Source: an uncultured Lachnospiraceae bacterium (GTDB lineage: Bacteria; Bacillota; Clostridia; Lachnospirales; Lachnospiraceae). From it: DNA of 64,000 nucleotides. Shown one piece after another: positions 26,653-34,671 of this stretch. Every line of letters starts with the position of its first letter. The stretch's first letter is position 1. The stretch is from positions 28,202-92,201 of the forward strand of contig CAJUPI010000006.1 of assembly GCA_910588125.1 (NCBI GenBank), in the 5' to 3' direction. The notes under the pieces are model-generated. The model saw nothing but the letters and a program-made list of their open reading frames with translations. It had not been told where the DNA came from and did not search any database. The position numbers and the translations under genes are program-made.

Positions 26653-27366
26653 ATGGATTATCAGAATGTGAATCAATACTATGGAGCCTATGGCGAAACC
26701 AGGGAGTATGAACCGTTGAATCGATATACGGCCAAGACCTTTGGATGGATGTTTGCCGGTCTGCTGGTGACATTTCTCATCGCGATGGCCGGTTATATGA
26801 CCGGGCTTGTCTGGTATGTGTTTGCGGTTCCTTATATGGTATTGATATTGGGGATTGCAGAGGTGGCGGTGGTCTTGTATATGTCAGCGCGGATCGATAA
26901 AGTGTCAGTAGGAACAGCCAGGGTATTGTTTTTGACGTATTCGGTTTTGAACGGAGTGGTATTTTCTGCCTATTTCCTGATCTATGCCCTTCCGAGCATG
27001 GTATTTATTTTTGGGGCAACGGCTCTGTTTTTCGGGATTATGGCAGTAGTCGGTTATACCACACGGGCAGATTTAAGCAACCTGAGGAATTTCCTGGTTG
27101 GGGGACTGGTGTTTTTGCTGGTATTTTGGGTTGCGGCGATGTTTATCAACCTGGAACGTTTTGAGATCATAGCCTGTACGGTGGGAATCTTTATTTTCCT
27201 GGTATTTACTGCTTATGATACTCAGAAAATCCGGGCTTATCATCAGGTGTATGCGCAGAATCCGCAGATGGCCAAAAAAGCGTCGATTTTTTCTGCTCTG
27301 CAGCTTTACCTGGATTTTATCAATCTGTTTATTTATCTGCTGCGGGTTCTTGGCAGGAGAAAATAA
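26653..27366 (+). CDS. BI-1/YccA family membrane protein
   Basis: 237 residues with seven hydrophobic segments, of the Bax inhibitor-1 (TMBIM) family. Family marks are YTAKTFGWMFAGLLVTF near the N-terminus, FLTYSVLNGVVFSAYF and the C-terminal TAYDTQKIRAYH followed by ALQLYLDFINLFIYLLRVLG. Bacterial homologues are pH-sensitive calcium-leak channels or FtsH partners. The start has GAAAGGAG upstream. The stop is immediately followed by the holA start, so the pair is coupled. Confidence 0.93.
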   Translation: MDYQNVNQYYGAYGETREYEPLNRYTAKTFGWMFAGLLVTFLIAMAGYMTGLVWYVFAVPYMVLILGIAEVAVVLYMSARIDKVSVGTARVLFLTYSVLNGVVFSAYFLIYALPSMVFIFGATALFFGIMAVVGYTTRADLSNLRNFLVGGLVFLLVFWVAAMFINLERFEIIACTVGIFIFLVFTAYDTQKIRAYHQVYAQNPQMAKKASIFSALQLYLDFINLFIYLLRVLGRRK

Positions 27367-28344
27367 ATGCAGACCTTGAATCAGGATATCAAAAATCACA
27401 CATTTAAGCCAGTATATCTGCTTTTTGGCGAAGAAGCTTTTTTGAAGAACAGCTATAAAAAGCGATTTCAGGAAGCAATAACGGGAGAGGATACCATGAA
27501 TTTCTCTCGCTTTGAAGGCAAGGGGCTGGATGTGGATGAGCTGATACGATTGGCTGACACGATGCCATTTTTTGCCGAACGGCGGTTGATTGTGGTGGAG
27601 GACAGCGGATTTTTTAAGAGCCCGGCAGAGGCAATGGTGCAGTATCTCCCTACGATGCCGGAAAGTACCTGCCTGCTCTTTGTGGAGTCAGAGGTAGATA
27701 AACGCAGCAAATTATACAAAAAGATAAAGAGCCTGGGCTATGCGGCGGAGATGACAAGGCAGGATGCCTCGCAGCTTGGCAGATGGGCAGGTTCCATTCT
27801 GGCTAGGGAAGGGAAAAAAATCACCAATCATACGATGGAGCTATTTCTGAGCATGACCGGAGATGATATGGAAAATATCCGGATGGAGCTGGAAAAGCTG
27901 ATCAGTTATACCTGGGGACAGGATGTGATTACAGATGAAGACGTAGAAGCAATCTGCACGGTCCGGGTCAGCAGCCGTATTTTTGAGATGGTTGCGGCGA
28001 TTGTCAGCCGGCAGACGCGCAAGGCGATGGATTTGTATGAGGATTTACTGACGTTAAAGGAACCGCCTATGCGCATTCTGTTTTTAATTGCCCGACAGTT
28101 TAATCAGCTTTTGCAGGTGAAGGAGCTGAGTGAAAAGGGGATGGAACGGAAGACAATTGCCTCTAAGCTAAAGCTGCAGCCATTTGTGGTTGGAAAAATC
28201 ATGCCCTGGGCCCGGCAGTTTTCCCGCGAGCAGATTCTTTCTTATGTGAAGCTGTGTGTGGAGGCGGAGGAGGCAGTGAAGACCGGCCGGCTGGCGGATC
28301 GCCTGGCAGTGGAGCTTTTAATCACCAGGAAGTATGGGGATTGA
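27367..28344 (+). CDS. holA: DNA polymerase III subunit delta
   Basis: 325-residue clamp-loader subunit that opens the beta clamp. The N-terminal block YLLFGEEAFLKNSYKKRF, TMPFFAERRLIVVEDSGFF, the middle LSMTGDDMENIRMELEKLISY and C-terminal AIVSRQTRKAMDLYEDLL match the family. Its ATG follows the BI-1 stop directly. It converges on citC with 39 bases between and no clear terminator. Confidence 0.94.
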   Translation: MQTLNQDIKNHTFKPVYLLFGEEAFLKNSYKKRFQEAITGEDTMNFSRFEGKGLDVDELIRLADTMPFFAERRLIVVEDSGFFKSPAEAMVQYLPTMPESTCLLFVESEVDKRSKLYKKIKSLGYAAEMTRQDASQLGRWAGSILAREGKKITNHTMELFLSMTGDDMENIRMELEKLISYTWGQDVITDEDVEAICTVRVSSRIFEMVAAIVSRQTRKAMDLYEDLLTLKEPPMRILFLIARQFNQLLQVKELSEKGMERKTIASKLKLQPFVVGKIMPWARQFSREQILSYVKLCVEAEEAVKTGRLADRLAVELLITRKYGD

Positions 28345-28383
28345 ACAGACGATCCGAAGAGACGGCACTGGCGGCTTTTCCGG

Positions 28384-29427
28384 TTAATAATGAACGACAT
28401 CCTGGGCCTTGTAGATTTTTTCGATTATAGGAGAGGCTTCTTCGCTTTCAAAGTATTTGAGAGTAGTGGGAGGGACAAGCTCTTTCAGAGCGTGAAAATC
28501 TTTTTTCTGGAGAAGCTGACGCACGGTGGAGGCACTGATTGGCTGATTCATTGCCTGTTTGCGGGGAACGACGACACAATCAATGCCGGACAGGGGAAGC
28601 TGAGAGGCCATGATTTCATTATAAATACCAGTTACCTGGCTCAGTGGCTCTTCTCCTACATAACGGCGAGTGACAGACAGTGCCTCGGCAATTCTGGTAA
28701 AGACAATCAGATCCAATTTGGCATGGCCTTTTATCACGGATTCCTCATCTTTCAGAAAATAGCTGGGAAATGTAGCGTTGCTGATGATATAAGGTCCGCT
28801 GTCATGGCAGATTACATTGGAGAGGTGGGAAGTGCCGGCAAGTATCAGTTTTTTCCGGATGGAGAAAGGGATCAGGCTGGCATCTTCACTTACGATAAAC
28901 AGATGAAGCGTATCACATTCGGAGGCGGCTTTTTCCACAAGATACTGGTGGCCCAGGGTAAATGGGTTGGCATTCATGACCAGCGCGGCGGAGAATCCGC
29001 CGGTTTTTGTTTTGGCCAGATTTGTGAGATATGTTTCAAAGCCGTTTTTGCGATTTTCCATAAAGACAAGAGTATTATCTACTTTTGCAATTTCATAAAA
29101 GCCTAAGTCCCGGAAAAATTTTGCGGAATTTATTTTGGTATAGAGAAAAAGATGCAGGTTTCCCCGTTCATATTGGATATTTATTAAGTGGGTGATGATC
29201 TGGTTGAGGAGTCCTTCACCCTGATGGCTATGGCTGACAGCGAAACATCGCAAGGAGTTGGCAAAGCAGCTTCCGGTGGCGATAATCTGATAATCTTCAT
29301 CATACATAGCACAAATATAGTCCAGATGGGAATCTCTTTGGATTCCTTCTTGCTTTAAGAGGGCATCGATTTGAGAAAGGCTGCGCCTGTCATTGGGAGG
29401 CACCTGTGAAATCGTATATTCCGGCAT
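28384..29427 (-). CDS. citC: [Citrate (pro-3S)-lyase] ligase
   Basis: 347-residue enzyme that acetylates the prosthetic-group thiol of citrate lyase acyl carrier protein with acetate and ATP. The N-terminal third is a GNAT-like fold (FAVSHSHQGEGLLNQIITHLI), the rest a nucleotidyltransferase with ALVMNANPFTLGHQYLVEKAA and late TVRQLL. The start at 29427 is preceded by AAAGGA. It lies downstream of citXG on the same strand with 78 bases between. The lyase subunits citD, citE and citF are absent from the window. Confidence 0.94.
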   Translation of the reverse strand: MPEYTISQVPPNDRRSLSQIDALLKQEGIQRDSHLDYICAMYDEDYQIIATGSCFANSLRCFAVSHSHQGEGLLNQIITHLINIQYERGNLHLFLYTKINSAKFFRDLGFYEIAKVDNTLVFMENRKNGFETYLTNLAKTKTGGFSAALVMNANPFTLGHQYLVEKAASECDTLHLFIVSEDASLIPFSIRKKLILAGTSHLSNVICHDSGPYIISNATFPSYFLKDEESVIKGHAKLDLIVFTRIAEALSVTRRYVGEEPLSQVTGIYNEIMASQLPLSGIDCVVVPRKQAMNQPISASTVRQLLQKKDFHALKELVPPTTLKYFESEEASPIIEKIYKAQDVVHY

Positions 29428-29505
29428 AAGAATATCCTTTCTGTTGGTTTTTATTGTGGTTTAATTATAGTTTAGAGTGAGAGGGAGGCGGGGGAGAAGT
29501 TGTTT

Positions 29506-30861
29506 TCAGGCGCCGCTCTCCAAAAAATATAAAAAATAACACACTGCCAATAGATCCGCACTTCCTCCAGGAGAAAGGTTTTCCCGGACAAATTCTGAAT
29601 CGAGCTGGTATAAAGTCCGCTTGTCCGGATAAGGAGATTCGGACAGCAGCTTTTTTATCCTGGCGACAATTTCCTGTTGGGTAAAAAGGCTGCTGCGGGC
29701 GATCAGATTGGTATCGGCGGTAGCGGTTATCAGTGCGAGAAGGGCGCTGCAGCCGGCGTCATTGATCGAAAGCCCCCGGGCGATGCCTTCTTTTAAAACA
29801 GGAAGTCCCACATCTCTTACAGCCGGAAGCCCCTCTTCCATCTGTCCCCGCACTCCCGAAATATGGTAGCGAAGATATAATTTTTGTCCCGTGGTGATGG
29901 CGGTTTCTTCTGTAAGCTTGTCAAAATCGGCAGCGACCAATCCTTTTGCCATAGCAGCGCATTCTTTTAGGATTACATCAGAAAACCTCCATTGCTCTCT
30001 GGGCAGACGGCCCAGGGCGGCACAGAGGATTCCCATGGAAAAAATGGCGCCTTTATGAGTGTTTACCTGGTTTGTCGCAGAGAGCATATCGGCTTCTGCC
30101 TTTCTTCCGGCAAAACGAAGCTGTTCGAATGTGTATTTGGGTGGCTGCGTGGCGGTTTGCCTGCCGATTCGTGTGCAGGTTTCAAAATAAGGCCAGAGGG
30201 CACTGGAGCTGTCCATAAAGGTGAAAATATCCATATCTTTATGGCTGCCGTTCCCGTCCCGGTCTACTAAGCCAGGCTTGGGCGTGGTACAGACTTCATA
30301 AAGAAGAGAGCGGCATGCTAATCTGGCGGCGAACATAGCGTCCTCTTTTTCTATGGCGTTGAGCAAAAGTCTGGTGGTTTTTGCCTGGAGCTGTTCAACC
30401 GTATGGGCGCGGCTGCGGGCGCAATCGACGGCAGGGCCGCCACAGATGAGACAAGGCCGGGGCATAAGCCCCAGCCGGGAGCGTTCCGCTTTTTCTCCAT
30501 CAGGCTTTAGCACGTCCATGTCAAATAACCTTCCGATTTCAAAGCCATCTTCGATAGAACAGGTGATTCTTTTGATAAAAAGCGCATCTGCTGATATAAG
30601 ATAATATGCCTCATTTCCGGTGGGTTCGTTGACTTCCATAAAATAGGCAGGAATTATTTTTAAGGAATCAAGCTGTTCCTTTAAGTACTGTTTTCCCAGC
30701 TCGAACCCTTTCTGAATCAATGGATTATTTTTTACTGGTCCGGCAATATTCATGGTAAAGCATATCATGGGCATCGGATATTGAGCAAAGAGCTTTTGCT
30801 GCCTGAAGGCCCGGCGTTCCCTGGCATCGAGCATTTCGGTTAATGTTACATGATGTTCCAT
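29506..30861 (-). CDS. citXG: CitX-CitG fusion: citrate lyase prosthetic-group enzymes
   Basis: 451 residues joining two enzymes. Residues 1 to about 165 are CitX, the holo-ACP synthase that attaches phosphoribosyl-dephospho-CoA to CitD (GRLFDMDVL, SRLGLMPRPCLICGG). Residues about 175-450 are CitG, which makes the triphosphoribosyl-dephospho-CoA precursor (LLYEVCTTPKPGLVDRDGNGSHKDMD, TNQVNTHKGAIFSMG). Such fusions are known in other bacteria. The start at 30861 is chosen for its GAAAGGA site; the frame runs 16 codons further upstream without support. It lies 136 bases after the sugar permease gene on the same strand and may be partly read from that operon. Confidence 0.92.
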   Translation of the reverse strand: MEHHVTLTEMLDARERRAFRQQKLFAQYPMPMICFTMNIAGPVKNNPLIQKGFELGKQYLKEQLDSLKIIPAYFMEVNEPTGNEAYYLISADALFIKRITCSIEDGFEIGRLFDMDVLKPDGEKAERSRLGLMPRPCLICGGPAVDCARSRAHTVEQLQAKTTRLLLNAIEKEDAMFAARLACRSLLYEVCTTPKPGLVDRDGNGSHKDMDIFTFMDSSSALWPYFETCTRIGRQTATQPPKYTFEQLRFAGRKAEADMLSATNQVNTHKGAIFSMGILCAALGRLPREQWRFSDVILKECAAMAKGLVAADFDKLTEETAITTGQKLYLRYHISGVRGQMEEGLPAVRDVGLPVLKEGIARGLSINDAGCSALLALITATADTNLIARSSLFTQQEIVARIKKLLSESPYPDKRTLYQLDSEFVRENLSPGGSADLLAVCYFLYFLESGA

Positions 30862-30997
30862 CTGATTTCCTTTCTGATTCTCTGCGGATTGGCTTTTTCC
30901 ATCATACAATAAAATGGGATTAATGAACAGTCCTTTTTTTGCGGAGATGAGGATCTGGCAGAGCAGAAACAGGGGCGCCGTCTTTGGTTTATCTTTT

Positions 30998-31873
30998 TTA
31001 ACCTTTCACCCCGCCGCCGGTGACACCTGCGATGATCTTTTCCGACAGGAAAATGTAAAGGATAAAAGTGGGCAGGAATACAATTACCACCGCCGCAAAC
31101 ATACCGGCCCAATCGCCAGTGTATTTCATAGAATTAATCATGGAATACAATCCCACGGCAATGGGGCGCAGCTTGTCGGAATTGGCGAATATCAGGGAGA
31201 TAAAGTACTCGTTCCAGATATTGATAAAGTTAAAAATGGTCACAGTGATGATTCCAGGCTGAGCCATAGGAAGCATGATCAGCCAGAAGGTTTTGGTGGG
31301 CGGGCAACCGTCAATGGCCGCCGCTTCCTCAAAGGCCCGGGACAGGTTGCCGAAAAAGGTCATGAGGAATATGGTGGTGTAAGGAACATTAATACCGATA
31401 TATAAAAAGATCAGCAGGATTGCGTTGCTCATCACATGATTCAAAATCCCCATGTTGGCCACGATTCCAAAAAGCGGAAGCACGATCATCACCACGGGTA
31501 CGCCCATGGCAGACACAAAGCCTGTCTGAATCATCTTGTTTCCTGGAAATACGAAGCGGGCCAGGACATAGGCGGCCGGGGCGCAGATGATGATCAGCAG
31601 GGTACAGGAGATAATGGAATATATCAGAGAATTTCGGAAGATTCCCGCCACATCGGAATTTATCCACGCTTTTACATAATTTTCGAAATGGAGCCCGGAG
31701 GCCAGTAGTTTGTTGGAAAAGATTTCCTTGGTAGTGGAAAAGCTGGCCAGCAGCACCCATCCTAATAAGACAAAGGTAAAGGAAATCCAGACCAGCAGGA
31801 TGAAGTATCCTGGGGCAAGGCGCAATTCTTTTTTCCAATTGACCGGTTCCCGGTATTTTTTTGTTTTCGCCAT
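30998..31873 (-). CDS. ABC sugar transporter permease (MalG type)
   Basis: 291-residue membrane permease of a CUT1 carbohydrate importer, with six transmembrane helices and the EAA loop EEAAAIDGCPPTKTFWLIMLP that contacts the ATPase. AAAGGAGG precedes the start. It is the last of three transport genes (binding protein, MalF type, MalG type) ahead of the GH112 region. No ATPase gene is here; CUT1 systems often share a single MsmK-type ATPase encoded elsewhere. Confidence 0.93.
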   Translation of the reverse strand: MAKTKKYREPVNWKKELRLAPGYFILLVWISFTFVLLGWVLLASFSTTKEIFSNKLLASGLHFENYVKAWINSDVAGIFRNSLIYSIISCTLLIIICAPAAYVLARFVFPGNKMIQTGFVSAMGVPVVMIVLPLFGIVANMGILNHVMSNAILLIFLYIGINVPYTTIFLMTFFGNLSRAFEEAAAIDGCPPTKTFWLIMLPMAQPGIITVTIFNFINIWNEYFISLIFANSDKLRPIAVGLYSMINSMKYTGDWAGMFAAVVIVFLPTFILYIFLSEKIIAGVTGGGVKG

Positions 31874-31888
31874 ATGTTTTCCCTCCTT

Positions 31889-32794
31889 TTAGAATTCCAG
31901 GTCATCATCGCGCAGCAGGTGGTTGCACAGCCAGAAGACGGCCACCACGCAGACGCTGAGCAGCACACCGATGGCAGCGCCCAAGCCGGAGTTTCGTTCT
32001 GTGATGCTATTGCCTGCGCCGAAAATCTGCATATACATATAAACCATGGGTGTGATGGTCTGAGTGTCCGCTGTGACGGTGGAAAACAACTGAGACCACA
32101 CGAAGAATCCCACACTGGTGACGCTCCACATGGTAATATTCGTCTTAAAAACGCCCTTTAGCAAAGGCAAAGTGATGTAACGGAACTGATTAAGCTTATT
32201 CGCGCCATCCAAAGTGGCAGCCTCAAAATAGTCGGAACTGATACGCTCGATGCCGCTGGCGAAAATAAGCATGTGATATCCTACCATACCAAAGCAATAG
32301 GCCAGTAAAAGAGCAGCAAACTTGTGGTCATTGTCCAGCCATTGTATCTTGGCTAAAGAAGTAAGCCCCAGATTGGTAAATACAGTTTTTAACAGTCCGA
32401 ATTTGGGACTGTAGACGTATTGCAGCCACATGGTAGCCAAGGCAACCGCGCTGACAATATTAGGCAGATAGATCACAGCCCGGAAAAAGCTCTTGAAGCG
32501 GATGCCGCTGGTGATGATCACGGCAAACAGCAGAGCCAGCGACATGACAATAATGCCGCCGATCAGCCAGATACGAAAAAGATTCCACATGGAAATACGG
32601 AACAAGCTGGTATTGGCCAGCCGGACAAAATTAGACAGGCCGGTAAATTGCCATTTGGCTACCGGATCAGTGATTCCGTCAATCTTAAAAAAACTCATGA
32701 CAATGGTACGGATAATGGGATAGAGGAAAATAACAGAAAACATCAATACTGCAGGAGTTAAGAACAGTATGATCATGCCCTTGTTGCGTTTCAT
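31889..32794 (-). CDS. ABC sugar transporter permease (MalF type)
   Basis: 301-residue permease with six transmembrane helices and the EAA loop YFEAATLDGANKLNQFRYITLP. It pairs with the MalG-type permease 15 bases downstream. GAAAGGGGG precedes the ATG. A large intercistronic hairpin lies between this gene and the solute-binding protein gene, probably setting a higher level for the binding protein. Confidence 0.93.
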   Translation of the reverse strand: MKRNKGMIILFLTPAVLMFSVIFLYPIIRTIVMSFFKIDGITDPVAKWQFTGLSNFVRLANTSLFRISMWNLFRIWLIGGIIVMSLALLFAVIITSGIRFKSFFRAVIYLPNIVSAVALATMWLQYVYSPKFGLLKTVFTNLGLTSLAKIQWLDNDHKFAALLLAYCFGMVGYHMLIFASGIERISSDYFEAATLDGANKLNQFRYITLPLLKGVFKTNITMWSVTSVGFFVWSQLFSTVTADTQTITPMVYMYMQIFGAGNSITERNSGLGAAIGVLLSVCVVAVFWLCNHLLRDDDLEF

Positions 32795-32882
32795 CCCGGT
32801 TTCCCCCTTTCATAAAAATAGAGACAAATGGTAAAAAGGCGGCAGCTTCATATCAATGAGCATGCCTTGCTAAAGCGTATAC

Positions 32883-32937
32883 CTTGAAGAAAGGAGCAAG
32901 ACGACTGACTGTTCGCCGTCCCACTCCTTCCTTCAAG
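32883..32937 (-). other. Intercistronic stem-loop after the binding-protein gene
   Basis: CTTGAAG-A-AAGGAG (32883-32896) pairs with CTCCTT-C-CTTCAAG (32924-32937), 13 of 14 positions, with GACG/CGTC pairing inside. It has no U-tract on the minus strand, so partial termination or mRNA 3' protection is more likely than full termination. Confidence 0.6.
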
Positions 32938-32998
32938 ACTGAATATAGCTGGGCTTGATCAATGGCATTGAATGCATTCTTGCCATTTTTTACAGATA

Positions 32999-34306
32999 TC
33001 AGTTCCCTGCTTTCTTTAAGGCATCCACAAAGCCCTGGGCATCGATGCTGCCGCCGCAAAGCTTTAAGAAATTCTCTTTGATGATGGGAGTCATGTCCGC
33101 GTTAGCCTCGGCGCCGGCAGCCCACGGATAACGGGTGTTCATGCTGTCCATAACCGGCTTCACACAGGAAATTAGCGCCGGCCACTCGGTATTGTTGGAA
33201 TCGGCAGGAATACCGATAGACAACTCAGAGAGCATCTGGTCAAATTCACCCTGGGTGATGTAGCAGATTAACTTAAAGGCATCTTCCGCTTTTTGGGAAT
33301 CCTTGTTGATGGCCAGCACCTGCGCGCCGTAGTTGGCAGCGTCCACGCCATCGGTTCCGCCTTCCAGCGCCGGATAGCTGAAGCAACCCCACACAAAGTC
33401 GTCACCGGCCATATCCTTTACCTCGTTGGGCAGCCAGGAACCGTTTAAATACATAGCGGCTGTTCCCATAGCCAGCTCCTGATTCTGTCCGGCCGGCCAT
33501 ACGTTGGAAGCAATGGTCTCGGAGAAATAGCCCTTGCTGGCAAAATCTGCATAAGCCTCTGCGGTGGCCGCCACGGACGGGTCATCCCACTGGCCGCCCT
33601 TTACGATCTCTTCCGTCTTGGGTTCACCTACCAGGCGGGACATGTGATAGCCAAACATACAGGTGATATAGGCATCGTCGCAGGTGATGGGGGTATATCC
33701 GGCTTCTTTGATTTTGGCGCAGGCCGCATCCAGCTCTGCCCAGGTGGCAGGAACCGCGGTAATGCCCGCCTCGTCAAAGATTGCCTGATTGTAGAAAAAT
33801 GCAAATACGTTGGGCTGGTAGGGAATGGATTTCAAGGTGCCCCCGCCAACCTCACGGCAGGCGGCCATCAGCCCGGCGTTAGCAGTGGATTCGTAATCGA
33901 CAGCTTTTGCCAGCTCTTCCAAATCCATCAGATACTGGCCCCAGGTAGTATTGACCCGGTCGATATCTTCGTCAAATAAATCAATGTTGGTTCCTGCATC
34001 CAGAGCAGGCTGCAATCCCTCACGGATACCGGTACGTCCCTTGAACTGCAGATCCACGCTGATGCCAGTATCGGCGGTAAATTGGTCAACCGCCGCCTGG
34101 ATGGCTTGCCCTTGTGGTTCTGTAGCCTCCCACATGGACCAGTATACCAGGCCGCTGCCGTCCCCGGCCGGAGCTGCTGCCTCTCCCTGTCCGTCGTCTG
34201 CTGCCGGGGCTGCCGTTGTCTCTGCTGTCTGTCCGCCACCGCCGCATGCAGCCAGCGAGACAGCCATAGCTGATGTCAGAACCAATGCCATAACTTTCTT
34301 TCTCAT
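32999..34306 (-). CDS. Sugar ABC transporter substrate-binding lipoprotein
   Basis: 435 residues, family 1 extracellular solute-binding protein. Signal peptide with lipobox SLAAC (Cys21), a low-complexity Gly/Ala/Thr linker to about residue 48, then the mature fold (VYWSMWEATEPQGQAIQAAVDQF and the late YPWAAGAEANADMTPIIKENF). AGGAGG lies upstream of the ATG. Its location with a GH112 phosphorylase suggests lacto-N-biose, galacto-N-biose or a related galactosyl disaccharide as ligand (inference). Confidence 0.92.
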   Translation of the reverse strand: MRKKVMALVLTSAMAVSLAACGGGGQTAETTAAPAADDGQGEAAAPAGDGSGLVYWSMWEATEPQGQAIQAAVDQFTADTGISVDLQFKGRTGIREGLQPALDAGTNIDLFDEDIDRVNTTWGQYLMDLEELAKAVDYESTANAGLMAACREVGGGTLKSIPYQPNVFAFFYNQAIFDEAGITAVPATWAELDAACAKIKEAGYTPITCDDAYITCMFGYHMSRLVGEPKTEEIVKGGQWDDPSVAATAEAYADFASKGYFSETIASNVWPAGQNQELAMGTAAMYLNGSWLPNEVKDMAGDDFVWGCFSYPALEGGTDGVDAANYGAQVLAINKDSQKAEDAFKLICYITQGEFDQMLSELSIGIPADSNNTEWPALISCVKPVMDSMNTRYPWAAGAEANADMTPIIKENFLKLCGGSIDAQGFVDALKKAGN

Positions 34307-34671
34307 AAAAAATGTCCTCCTCTTTTTGGTGCGATTTTCTTGCAGTTACTTACGTTTCCATAAAATGATGTTGGGCCAAAAAGCATTTTGCTTCCTATGA
34401 TACACGGTTCACTCCGCATTTCATGTTTTGCCTTTTGACTGTGTCATCATAAAATTAGTATAGTAAAACTGCACAGAAAAATATTTGCACAATCAACCCT
34501 TATATTTGTACATTAGAACATTTATGGTAAAATTGCATAGAGGAATACCGCTATCACAGAGTACCATATTTAATATTGACAATAGTTTCGATGGACCTTA
34601 TTTCAAGGAGTCTTTAATTTTTACCAAGTTTCGGGATGCTGACAGAGGCCGGCGGTATTCACATGGTCAAT
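34307..34671 (-). promoter_or_regulatory. Upstream region of the importer operon with direct repeats
   Basis: 365 bases without a gene between GH112 and the binding-protein gene. On the minus strand TGCAATTTTACCATAAATG (34519-34537) and TGCAGTTTTACTATACTAAT (34454-34473) are imperfect direct repeats 64 bases apart. The downstream one contains a -10 like TATACT with no matching -35, the pattern of an activator-dependent promoter; the AraC-type protein encoded at 37017 is the natural candidate (inference). Confidence 0.4.
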
